The notes beneath the pieces were generated by a model that worked only from the letters and a program-made list of their open reading frames with translations, ran no database searches and had not been told where the DNA came from. This document shows, in pieces, positions 1 through 23,162 of a stretch of DNA of 64,000 nucleotides. The translations under genes were made by a program, and so were the position numbers. The number at the start of each line of letters is the position of its first letter. Position 1 is the first letter of the stretch. This DNA comes from Meghimatium bilineatum (Eukaryota > Mollusca > Gastropoda > Stylommatophora > Philomycidae): positions 4,446,510 to 4,510,509 of the forward strand of contig CM067310.1 in the NCBI GenBank assembly GCA_034231615.1. Reading direction: 5' to 3'.

Positions 1-234
1 ACCAACTTCATGCCAGCTTTCAATCTATATGAGCATCCTACTTTGTTCACTATTGTAGTTGCAAGTTCCTCCGTCCCGCATCTTTAACAAGTTAGCGATA
101 ACCAGAAATTCGAGTTCGAACAATATTTTTTGAACAGCTAGAGTTCCAAAAATATCGCTGGCCTTTGTACACACATCGAGCGGCCTAACTATCAAAGTGC
201 GGTTTCAGTTTCCCAGAAAATATTTTTTATCACC

Positions 235-327
235 TCCTCACTACAAAATACAGTGAGTTTTATTAAGGAGACAGAATTACAGATATAGACATGTTTCAAG
301 TGAACGAAAGAAGAAGAAGAAGAAGAA
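235..327 (+). mobile_element. LINE 3' end with (AAG)n tail
   Basis: The stretch from the sequence AGTGAGTTTTATTAAGGAG to the AAG run is the same 3' end seen on the minus strand near 38.16-38.40 kb and 45.21-45.43 kb. It holds the last codons of a degenerate LINE open reading frame and a microsatellite tail. It faces another LINE end (390-725, minus) tail to tail. Confidence 0.7.
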
Positions 328-389
328 GAATCACCTCCTCTTCTATTTTCATTTCAGTTAATCATCCTAAAGTATCTTGATATGTGACG

Positions 390-725
390 TTTTCTTCTGC
401 ATTTCTTCTTCATCGTTCTTCAGTCAGATGTCAGGTTACGGTGCAAGTAGCTTCAATGAATTGTGTGATTCGCTTCAGGTCATCCATGGAACCCCTCAAG
501 TTTGGAAGTAGTGCCGTCTCAGTAGGCCATATTTTCTCCCCCTCTTCTTGATAGAGATGATAGACATGAATAATGTGTTCTGCAGTCTCTGGGCCTAGTC
601 CACAGTTCTTTCTCGCCAATCTTCAGCTTTCGGAACATGTGACTTCTCAGTCTGTTGTGACTTCTTCTGCACTTATAGCAACGCATCTCTGACTTGAATT
701 TTGGGACTCTGCCTAGACTCATACT
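390..725 (-). mobile_element. LINE ORF2 C-terminal fragment
   Basis: Minus-strand codons read a conserved retrotransposon C-terminus (NRLRSHMFRKLKIG, then an AEHI-H helix and IWPTETAL), closely similar to the translation at 45.23-45.56 kb ([28 protein letters not shown]). The reading frame is broken by a frameshift between the two parts. It is a fossil, 5'-truncated LINE. Confidence 0.7.
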
Positions 726-939
726 TTAATTGATCGTGTTTAGTTTCCACCAATCTACCTGCTCGTTCACTGGAACAATCAACTTACATCTGTAGAACTT
801 CCTTGTTCTGCACGCTTATTCTTTATATGAAAATAATACTCACGTGAGAGACAGGTTAGGAAGTTCTACTGAATGACAACTGACACACTATTACTGTCGA
901 ATGCTTACGTGAAATAATGTACACAACAAAACGCAGGAT

Positions 940-1395
940 GAAATATGTTATATTTCACTCGGACAAGACAATTCGCTAAGTTGTTTTTTCAAGTCTGTTA
1001 GTTTTCCAGACTGAAGAGCTTGAAGCACTGATCTTGCATCTGTCAGGAATATCACAGACTGTAGGTCAGAGTTAAGCAGTTTTTTAGCTGCCACACTAAT
1101 TGCCTGGATTTCTGTATCATAATTATTGCAGAATTTTCCTGTCGGTGTTCTGATTGTATCTCTAGGCTTGTGTGGATATTCTATATATACACCTGTACCT
1201 CCATTCCTCACAGCATTCTGTGCTGACCCATCTGTGTATACTCTGACCCATATATCTTGTGGATATTCCTCATCCAGGAAACTGAGGGGACTGTCATCCG
1301 CTGCACACTGTTCTGTTCGTCCTCGCTTAGTATTCCTTTCACATGGGTGAAAATGTGTTTTGTGCGTGGCAACCTTATTATCTGTGCGCCTTTTG
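940..1395 (-). mobile_element. LINE RNase H domain, truncated
   Basis: Read on the minus strand this shows a ribonuclease HI fold start, VYTDGSAQNAVRNGGTGVYI, with the first catalytic Asp in TDGS. It is followed by a Glu-bearing helix (YDTEIQAISVAAKKLL) and FLTDARSVLQAL with a further Asp. The last part of the domain (HxxxxGNExAD) is missing and a stop follows. The RNase H type belongs to I/Jockey-like non-LTR elements. It probably belongs to the same decayed insertion as the C-terminal fragment at 390-725. Confidence 0.75.
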
Positions 1396-1572
1396 GCTGG
1401 TTGCCTCCGTCTTCAGCACTCTGCTTACTTGGGCCGGACTATGGTCCTGCTCGAGTGGGAGTGCCCGACCAGTCTTAGTTTCCAGCACCTGATGGCTGAA
1501 CTAAGCCCCATCACCACTTCAAGGTGCTGGCCTCGATGGGGACTTCCTTAATGACCGGACCTCCAATCTTCT
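1390..1572. repeat. Dispersed repeat F, copy 1
   Basis: The sequence around GGTTGCCTCC...TTAGTTTCCAGCACCT...GAACTAAGCCCCATC recurs at 12.43-12.57 kb and, split by an insertion, at 27.71-28.23 kb. No protein or promoter is recognised in it, and the family identity is unknown. Confidence 0.6.
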
Positions 1573-1573
1573 T

Positions 1574-1735
1574 GTACCGAAGACGGATGTGCCGGGCCAT
1601 CGACACAAATAAAACGGCGACACAATGCATTTACATTCTCTTGACTACATCCTGCTGGAAATCTAGTAGGACCATTGTCCTGCTGCAAGAGATCCAGCGG
1701 GAGTTTGAGAATGAAAGCTGAAGAAGAAGACGACA
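1574..1735 (+). mobile_element. SINE-A copy
   Basis: This copy follows the family order: GACGGATGTG, AAATAAAACGGCGACACA, CATTT, GAAATCTAGTAGGACCATTG, TGAGAATGAAAGCTGAAGAA. It ends in a GAA-rich tail. No RNA polymerase III A or B box is visible. Confidence 0.85.
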
Positions 1736-1790
1736 AGCATCTTGTGTTAGTTCCTATAATTACCTTTGTTAGACAGACCTCAGTAAAGAA

Positions 1791-1912
1791 TCACTATCTT
1801 AGGGCACTCTATTTTTGTGATTTTCATTGGCTGTCAAAAGTATGAATTCACAAAGTATAAATAAATAACCACTGAAAATCATGGCAATAATTGAAGTGTC
1901 CTAAGATAGTGA
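1791..1912. mobile_element. Short TIR element (MITE), 122 bp
   Basis: The ends are inverted copies of each other: TCACTATCTTAGGGCAC on the left and, reversed, TCACTATCTTAGGACAC on the right. Similarity continues inward for about 15 more bases. There is no coding capacity. No clear TSD was found, so the superfamily is open. Confidence 0.65.
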
Positions 1913-2504
1913 CTGCGTACGGGCCTGTCTTATTAAAGGTCACGGTTCCTATCCTATACTTTTGCTGGTTAATAAGATGTAGTTTCTAGAATAAAATACG
2001 TTTTGCCATTGTTTATACGCTTGGCTGTGTTATCTGCCATCTTGTGCTGTTTCTATTTTCATTTGTATACTCTTGCCGTTGGCCTATATTGTTCATGCTG
2101 ATTAAGTGTTGGCCGAACCATTTAAGTCTCAGTTTTTCAATAGATTTGACCACAGATGTTGTTCCAACAAGCTTTTTATGGACATCAGAAAATATATAGC
2201 TCTACTGCATGCATTGGATGTGTGATATGTAGTAACACTTTGTGATTTCTGAGTAAAATTATTTTTATAAATCAGGGACACCAACTAAAAACGAATGACC
2301 TCGTCAATAGCTGTAAGATAGAGGAGCTAATAAACGCGTACGTAGTATCTAAAGGGTTACGGTTCAATCTCCGCAAAGAAGTTGATGGAAATTGATATTC
2401 TAATACAGTTTCAACTTGATACAGCATAAGTTTTTATACTTGGCCTCGGGACCACATACCATTTTTTACAGCGGGTTAACCTCTATTAACCACTTTTGTA
2501 TTGT
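1913..2504. other. No gene seen
   Basis: AT-rich sequence without a plausible ORF. Near 2350-2375 there is a degenerate B-box-like run (GGGTTACGGTTCAATCTCC) that may be the remnant of a tRNA-derived SINE. Confidence 0.5.
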
Positions 2505-2820
2505 GAGGGCCCAAACGGGGAGCAAAGAACAGCAACACTGTTACATGTCAGGCATACCATGCCGTAAGCGCATAAGGTAGGTTATAATTTTTGACAGAGG
2601 GTACAGAGATTGCCAAATAATTGTTGACTCAAAAAGGGAGCATAGAATAGCAACACAGATTACCATCCATGCATATCATAGGAGACGACTAAGGACATGA
2701 GATGGATTTGGCTATCCCATCCCATATAGGATCAAAGCAACTCAGAAACAATGCTGAAATTATGTGTCAGTCTAAAAGACACACATCTGATATAACAGCA
2801 ATGCTAAATTACCAACAGAT
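2505..2820 (+). mobile_element. SINE-B copies, diverged
   Basis: Two SINE-B heads (GGGAGCAAAGAACAGCAACACTG near 2517 and GGGAGCATAGAATAGCAACAC near 2635) are followed by the body (CTAAGGACATGAGATGG, TCCCATCCCATATAGG, AATGCTGAAAT). The TCCGGACTACATCC tail was not found. Confidence 0.6.
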
Positions 2821-2824
2821 CACA

Positions 2825-3830
2825 CTATTTCGGGGTGTAAAGGGTAATAGCACCGATCTCAGCGGACCCAGGGTTAGCAGTTGACCAAGATTCCAAAAGT
2901 AACTGGCTAAACCTTTTGAGGATCATATCCGTGGAGGCAGCAGATGGAAAGAGAATTTACAGCAAAAGAGACAGTCAATATCCCCGACACCACTACGCCA
3001 ACAAATGCAGTGGCACTGTCGACACACAGTAACGTTAGTCAGTCCGGTCCATGCATTGGAGGAGTAGCCAATGCAATTTACACAAAAAAAGTAGAGGCAT
3101 GATAAGAGATGAAAAGATAAAATATTGAGTACAATGAGAGGGAAGTACAGCGTCATGTGCAAATAGAAAGGGAAAATGTTCCAAGGAAATCAGTACTACA
3201 AGTTCTGTTAGCTTGAGACAAGCTTCTAGTTAACGGTGCTCCTTACCGGCAGAGGGCACGCAGCAAAGAAAGCAGCAATGGTCCAACTCTACTGTCGAGC
3301 TTTCCTATACTGGAAACATGCTCGCGAAAGGGTTCCGCACCAGATGGGTTCAGACACAAATGGATAACAAAGGCACCCCTGGCCCAACTCTAGCATCAAG
3401 CTTTCCTATACCGAAAACATCCTCGCGGAGAGAAAAGGTTCCGTATCCAATGGGGTCAGACATAAACGGGACAACAAAGGCAGCCCTGGACCAACTCAAC
3501 CATCAAGCTTTCCTATACCAGAAACATGCTCGTGGAGAGGGTTCAGTACCTGATGAGCACAGGAACAATATGTCTAATTACACGAAGCAAGTACACTGGC
3601 TGTAGAATACCTCGTGCGAGATAGACGTGAATGACAATCATCTGGGCGAAGTCATTACACACCCGTGTCCCGTCGACAGATTGACAGCCTGTAACAGGCT
3701 AGGGAAGCCAACTACTTGAATTAAAGGCATGACGAAAATGAATCTGCTGGGCATCGGATGTCCGGGCCACAGAGGTGAAAATAACAGTTCTCAATTGTGG
3801 AACTAGCAGTAAAACATAATTCATTCTCCC
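2825..3830 (+). repeat. Dispersed repeat D, copy 1 (about 1 kb)
   Basis: It matches 11.33-12.15 kb over most of its length: GGACCCAGGGTTA, CATGTGCAAATAGAA, GAGACAAGCTTCTA, TTTCCTATACC, GGCATG and TTGTGGAACT occur in the same order. There is no coding domain, and no tRNA-like head or inverted termini were recognised. It may be an unclassified retroposon or MITE. Confidence 0.65.
3280..3605 (+). repeat. Internal tandem triplication in repeat D
   Basis: A unit of about 105 bp beginning CCAACTCTA and containing AGCTTTCCTATACC and GAAACATGCTCGCG occurs three times here but once in the other copy (near 11760). The expansion therefore happened after the two copies separated. Confidence 0.75.
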
Positions 3831-4224
3831 AAGTGAAAATCACATGATTTATTTATTGTGGTTATAAGAGAGTGAACGCAGAAGAACATTAGTTCACTGT
3901 AGATGAATGTCCATGAGGAACCAGAACGAAGACTTCTGAACACATACTTCAGGACTACCCAATATACAAAGAGCAGAGACAAAGGTCCTGGCCTGAGGAT
4001 ACAGATTTGAGGCAAAAGCCATGGGGCAGTCGCTCTGACCTGGAGAAGACAGTGGACTTTGCTCTGATGACAGGCCTGACAATATAACAAAACCACAGAT
4101 GCTAAATGCAGAAGACAATACTGTAAACCATGATACAATGCAGTTCATCCTCCGGACTACATCCTGCTAATCTACACAAGTTTGAAAATGAAAGCAGAAG
4201 AATAAGAAATAAAAACTCTTGAAC
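3831..4224. other. No gene; SINE tail fragment
   Basis: No gene is seen. At about 4130-4205 there is a SINE-B-like 3' end (CCGGACTACATCCTGCTAAT, then TGAAAATGAAAGCAGAAGAA). Confidence 0.5.
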
Positions 4225-4500
4225 AATTTCATCATGTACAAACATGGCAAACAAAGCAATACATTGACAATTTCATCACATACAAACATGGAAAACAAAG
4301 CAATACATTGACAATTTCATCACATACAAACATGGAAAACAAAGCAATACATTGACAATTTCATCACATACAAATATGGAAAACAAAGCAATACATTGAC
4401 AATTTCATCACATACAAACATGGAAAACAAAGCAATACATTGACAATTTCATCACATACAAACATTCTCAAGGAAAACAAAGCAATACATTCACAATTTA
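4225..4500. repeat. Minisatellite, 44-bp unit, about 6 copies
   Basis: Tandem units contain ACAATTTCATCACATACAAA followed by CATGGAAAACAAAGCAATAC. The last unit carries a six-base insertion. Confidence 0.95.
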
Positions 4501-5733
4501 TTCAGTTAGCAAAAACAGAAATTGCACAAAATTAGAGATGCAAGGTTAGAAAGTGAAGTTATTGTCAATAAAATTCACTTGATACAATAACCATATACCG
4601 CATTCTTACAAAAAACTAACTGCAACAAGCACAAAACTAATACAAAAGGTGTACATAGCCTTAACTATTGTCATGGGTTGTTTGTTAATAAGTTATGAAA
4701 GATTATATAATATATTGGCCAAAGGGCTGTCCATAAATCACATGAAAATTGGGGAGGGGGTGGGGGGAAAGAGAGGAGGAGAAGATGAACAAGTGTGACA
4801 TTTGTTAATGGCGGGAGGGTTGACAAAAGTGACAATATTTTCAATATTTTTTTAATACATCAATTTAATTTTTTGAAATTGGTTTTTCAATACTGAATTT
4901 TTAAAATAAGAATTGACAAAAGATTATTGCCGTAATTTATGAGCAGCTTCATGATCCAGTGGCCAAATCCGTTCTGAGACTTGAAAAATTTCCAGATGAA
5001 AACGTCATGATTCATATTTTTATAGCATTCTCAACAATATAATTTTGTAGCATGCCAAGGGGTAGTCCTATGCAGTCAAAACATGCCATGTCTCAGAACA
5101 GGTCAGATTGTACACAAGTACAGAGGACTAGAGTTTAACTCTAGAAAAATTGCACAAATATTAATGACAAAGAGGTCACAGTTCAAGAGGTTAAAGGTTA
5201 ATGAGTATTGTTAATACAAGATGGAAGTCCCATATACCATCACATACAACAGAAATATTAATGAAAAACATTATGAATAACCCAAAATTAATGTAAAATT
5301 GACAACTTTTGTTCTGAGCGTGACATGTGGTAAGGAGTTTTTTGAAACTACTACACAAGCTCTGCAAGGGTAACATGAACAAGGTCAGTAATTCTTATCC
5401 TCTTCCATCTTTCTGTTCAGCTACCATTTATTTGAGTGTTCCTCTACAGGAATAAATAGATAGTGCCATTTTGACTCTGGTGGCTTTCTTCTATTCCAAA
5501 TCTTTCCAGTGCCTATACTAGCTTTCTACATGATATTTTTTCTGTCAGAGAAGAATTATGTGTTAGCATTGTTTTATAGAAAATTTTTTATTCAATATTT
5601 TATTATAAATTTATATTAAAAATTTCAGATACTGACCTAAACTTCTCTCTAGAATGTTCATGTATATGTTTATCAGATGGCACTTTGTGTAGAAATGAAA
5701 CCATGTGTTCAGCACAATTTGAGTGGTTCTTGA
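4501..5733. other. No gene; one dispersed repeat end
   Basis: No plausible exon. At about 4725-4860 the motif GGGCTGTCCATAAATCACAT and the following G-rich stretch also occur at 11133-11260. It looks like one end of a TIR element family. Confidence 0.5.
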
Positions 5734-6002
5734 CGCCCGTGTGTTACAAGGGCCCGAAGAGCAAAGAATAGCAACACTGTTTACCTTCCACGCAAGTTGT
5801 AAAAGGCGACTAAGGAGGTTATGGGATGGAGTTGGCTGTCCCATCCCATATATGGTCACTGACCCAAAGCGATGCTGAAGTTGGATGTGTCAGGCCGAAA
5901 GGCGCAGATATCGCAGCAATGCTGTAAACCATGACATAACGCATTCTGTTCTCCGGACTACATCCTGTTAATCTGCAGGAGTTTGAGAACGAATGCAGAA
6001 GA
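5734..6002 (+). mobile_element. SINE-B, full-length reference copy
   Basis: This 269-bp copy is bounded by perfect 12-bp direct repeats AGTGGTTCTTGA (5722-5733 and 6003-6014). From 5' to 3' it has a head (CCCGAAGAGCAAAGAATAGC, GGCGACTAAGGAGG), a middle (GGATGTGTCAGGCCGAAAGG) and the tail module shared with SINE-A (TTCTCCGGACTACATCCTG, GAGTTTGAGAACGAATGCAG). No polymerase III boxes were recognised. Confidence 0.9.
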
Positions 6003-6367
6003 AGTGGTTCTTGAGATCCTTTCTAAGGTCACAAGTTCTGGACTGCATGAATGGAGTGTTAAATTCAGTGCATAGAACTTTGTGACAAGCTCAGCAGCAT
6101 AAAAGTATTACTTAGAATGTTGGCAACCTTTCTGTGGTTTACGCAGATAAGTCAGCTGCTCCCCTTTTTATCAATTGTTTTTATTTTGTGGTCCCTAGTG
6201 ATAAGCTGTATCATCCTTGTGGGCCATATATTTCTAGCTGAAACCACTGATCTTGGGTACAATGTGTCATGCAACACAGATCTGTACAACTATTTCTTAC
6301 TGGTTATGGCAACCAAAATTGTCAACTTCCCACCATGCCAGTTGTCCATCTTCTATCAATACAATCT
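6003..6367. other. No gene seen
   Basis: No exon or repeat recognised between the SINE-B and the LINE fragment. Confidence 0.5.
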
Positions 6368-6836
6368 TCATCATCATCATCATCAGGTGCCATGCCGGGT
6401 GGCGTAGGAGGTCATGGCTCTCCACAGCTCTCTGTCCACAGTATTATGTATCAAAGTCGTTGTTGTTTCTTTGCCGTGCCAGGTTGTCAAACTGTCTAAT
6501 ATTTTCTCACGTTGTCGCCCTCTGTCTCTGGTGCCTTCAATCTTGCCTGTTGTGATTATGTTCTCTAAACCTGCCTGTCTCATGAAGTTTCCAAAAAAAG
6601 AAGATTGCCTTTTTCTTATATTGTTGATTAAGGTCCGTTTCACATTTAACTCTTTTAACACCTCTACATTAGTTTTTCTGGCAGTCCATGGTATTCTCAG
6701 CATTCTTCTGTAGAACCACATCTCTGTTGCCTCCAATACCCCCTTTCCAGTTTGTTTATTGTCCAAGACTCGCACCCATATGTTAGTATAGGGGTTATAT
6801 AGCACTGCAGAACTCTCTTTCTCACCTCTAATGACA
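6368..6836 (-). mobile_element. LINE 3' end with (ATG)n tail, copy 1
   Basis: The minus strand encodes a retrotransposon C-terminus ([47 protein letters not shown]-like [18 protein letters not shown]). The stop follows and the element ends in a GAT/ATG repeat. It is about 98 percent identical by eye to 52173-52637 and has the same 5' boundary. Confidence 0.9.
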
Positions 6837-7189
6837 AGGTAATATAATCTTATAAACCAAAAATAATGTTTGTAAAATATTTGTGACAGTGGAATCCTTC
6901 TGTAGCACATTATTTTAGTACAAGTTTCCCTATATAACTTCACTTTTCAAAATCCTCAAATATATTTGGTATATCGTTTTGTACTATATATAGCATATGT
7001 CTCTTATTACATATATATTTTGTGAGTCAGGACCAAGTTGTAATAATGGGATTCCACTTTACAAAAGTTAAACATGACTAGAAAATACACTAACAAATTA
7101 TGTCTTCTAAAGAAACTCCTTTGACAAGATAGCTCTAAGAAAACACGAGAATAGCAAATGAAAAAAATATATGGACAAAATAACTGGTA
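6837..7189. other. No gene seen
   Basis: AT-rich sequence leading to the minisatellite. Phrases such as TATATAGCATATGTCTC and TTACATATATATTTTG resemble stretches near 10.88, 20.26 and 29.07 kb, so an old dispersed repeat is likely. Confidence 0.4.
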
Positions 7190-7460
7190 CTTGTATTCAA
7201 TTAGTGCCTACATATGTATCTTGTATTCAATTAGTGCCTACATATGTATCTTGTATTCAATTAGTGCCTACATATGTATCTTGTATTCAATTAGTGCCTA
7301 CATATGTATCTTGTATTCAATTAGTGCCTACATATGTATCTTGTATTCAATTAGTGCCTACATATGTATCGTGTATTCAATTAGTGCCTACATATGCATC
7401 GTGTATTCAATTAGTGCCTACATATGTATCTTGTATTCAATTAGTGCCTACATATGTATT
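7190..7460. repeat. Minisatellite, 30-bp unit, 9 copies
   Basis: Nearly identical units of TTAGTGCCTACATATGTATC followed by TTGTATTCAA. Because 30 is divisible by three the array is open in several frames, but the resulting ORFs are artefacts. Confidence 0.97.
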
Positions 7461-9366
7461 TTGCGGTTAACTGATCTAAATATTATATCGATAATTTAAT
7501 TTAAATATTCCTTTCTTTGGGGTTAGCGTTAGTTAAGTTTTACCATAACTCTAAATATATTTACATTTAAATTTATAAATATTAAATGATAAGACATAAA
7601 CTGATAAACATAGCCAAGGGAAATAATCACACATGTAGGCACTAATTCCACGCCGATTCCAAATAATCTACAAATTTCTGAATCAAAACCATAAAAAACA
7701 TTGAATTACAAATTATTGAATTATTATTATCAAAGTCTAGCAGAGGTTAAGATAAATGAACAAATACTGCTTGTTTATTTGCCATCACTCCCAAATAGCC
7801 AGCACTAGTTGTTAGTGATCTCCGCCGGGGAGTTTAAAGTACATCGTGCAACCATTTAAGCTGTGTCATACAGACCTAGCACGTATGTTTTTGGCAAGCA
7901 ATACTGTTTAGGATTTAAGAACAATTAATTGTTATCTTAACATATAAGCATTTTTACAAGAACATGCAATTAAAAAAAACACTGATTGTCCTTATCCAAA
8001 ACACTGCGTGTGTGTGTGTGGGGGATTCTATGAGAGGATTGGTCTTTAGTCACCTCTGCACAGACCAGACAGATACAACAACACAAGTATGAAACTGTTA
8101 TCATCGCCTGCGATGGATGGCTATTAGGATTTGGATGGGTGGGGGTTGTTGGAGAAATTTGTTTGGTTTAGTAAAATGTACCTCTTATGGTAAGGTACAC
8201 CCCTTTCAACCGTGGACGTTAGTCCAATTTGGTTATATCAGAGCGGTACTGCTATAAAAAAGTAGTGGAGGTCGCAGTTCTGGTAATCGATCACCACAAC
8301 CTCCTTAGTAAATACATTATTGCCTATGCAATCTAGAGAAAGTTATTGACTCCTGAAATACACGACACCACTTTTAAGTGACTTTTAGTCATCCGCATTT
8401 TTTACTAGAAACCAAATAGTGGAGGTTTTAAATAGTAGCATTTCGTAAAGCAGCTTGTAAAAACATGGATTTAGTCTGCGTAGATAACAGATGTAAGTGG
8501 TTAGGGGGAATGGATGCAATGAATAATGGTGAGAGAAGTCAGTGAACCAGAAAGGAAGCTTACTCCAATTAAAATTTGTGTCCCTTGTTTAACAGACTGT
8601 TCTCACTGCAGTCTGGCTAAGTAATTGTGGGTCGAGGGAAATAATATAAATAATGATTTTCGGAAAAAGGACATGTCAGATGACAAGGGTCAGATTTGCA
8701 GCCTCAACAATATTAGTTGAGGTGCTAGAAATATCCTTTTTCGGTTGAACAATGAAGTTAATGAACAATCAAATTTAAGTCCCTTTGATAAAATGAAGTT
8801 AATGAACAATCAAATTTACGTCCCTTTGATAAAATGCTGCAATAAACAAGAGAAATTGATAAAGAAACTATGGGGAAAAAAGGTAAATATGTTAAGAATG
8901 TCATATCACAAAAATTGCATCTATGCATTCAGATCTCCCACCACCCAAGCTAGGAACATCAGCAACAAAGCACGTATGTAAGTAATATAGGTAATGATTC
9001 AGAAACACCCCCCCCCCCTCCTAAAAAAAACAAACCACCTTAAAGTCCATAATACCATTTAAACACCAAACAAATTATGGAGGCTTTCCTGATATCCAGC
9101 TCAATAAAAGCTATGGATGAATTTTTGTTTTGGAAACAAGTGTCTTATGACTTTACCAAACACAATCTTTGACTAGATAAGAATTTGAGAAATTTGTTGA
9201 AAAGTCATGAACAAGGCAAGAACATTTATAAGCCATAAATTAAAGATTTAGCATCATTGAAGCTATAATGTCTTGACAGAGACTACATAAATGTTATTCT
9301 GGAATTCATTCTGTTTTCCTTATTTCGAATTATAAAAAAAAATTTAGCAAACATTTTTGCATTCGC
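7461..9366. other. Intergenic; minor repeats and tubulin 3' flank
   Basis: No gene is seen. An inverted single unit of the preceding minisatellite lies at 7631-7648. A phrase at about 8080-8115 (TATGAAACTGTTATCATCGC) recurs diverged near 61700. A 41-bp tandem duplication (AATGAAGTTAATGAACAATC) is at 8750-8833, and a C run is at 9007-9017. The part next to 9366 must contain the 3' untranslated region of the tubulin gene, but no standard polyadenylation signal was recognised on the minus strand. Confidence 0.5.
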
Positions 9367-22427
<13,061 letters not shown>

Positions 22428-23003
22428 TTTTCTGTGACTGATAGAATAGACGGGCGCACAAGTTCCAGAGAGATGAGCGAAATAATAATGCCAGCAGCCG
22501 GCAAATTATTAACTTAAAACGTGATAAAGTGGAACTTTAATATACTTCCGCATACAATATAGAACAGGTTGAGATTGGTAATAATGCAGCAAATATTTAT
22601 TAAAAGAACTATTTTAATTAAAATATATAATACTTAACTATTATACCACCCATATAATATTTATGTTTAGTGTATAAAACTATAAAGAATAGAGTGATAG
22701 TAATGTATTCAACGCGTATGAATGTATGTTGTAACTACAGGTCAATTCTATTTTAGTGAAAGAAGTTCGACAAGGTCTGGGCGAGTCCTCACCATCATTA
22801 TCTTACGTGTTGATCTCGGATCAGCTTATGTTAGTGACGTATTTGATATTTTTTCCTGCTTTGCATTGGGTTCCTTCACAAAGTATACGCTAAGTAACCA
22901 ATGAACAGCCTTGTCAGCCCAGAAGAATGACTCAGAAAGAAGGGCTAAATGTAGACGGACTTGGTCTAGGCTTGGTTGTGTGACTCATACAGGTCTTCCC
23001 ATT
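22428..23003. promoter_or_regulatory. Candidate bidirectional promoter (tubulin / PSMG4)
   Basis: These 576 bp separate the two divergent start codons. CCAAT boxes occur on the plus strand (22898-22902) and on the minus strand (22865-22869 and 22574-22578). A TGACTCAG motif lies at 22927-22934 and TATATAATA-like stretches near 22625. Transcription starts cannot be located by eye, and upstream non-coding exons are possible. Confidence 0.55.
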
Positions 23004-23162
23004 ATGGCTAGCTCGACGCAGATCGTGGTATCAGATGTCTCATACAATATTTTGGATAAGGTCATATATTTCAAGATTATTAAACTTGATGACAGCCTTT
23101 TTGTATGGGTCGGTAGCAGTCCAATATTGTCGAACATGGCAGTTGCAATGCCGACAAATTAT
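23004..23162 (+). CDS. PSMG4: PSMG4 exon 1
   Basis: Encodes residues 1-53, the first beta strands of the fold with FVWVG. Ends at a strong donor TAT|GTAAGT. Confidence 0.92.

Noticed and set aside
22911..23003. Upstream in-frame start for PSMG4
   Set aside because: It would add 31 basic residues not seen in the family. It may be 5' untranslated sequence.
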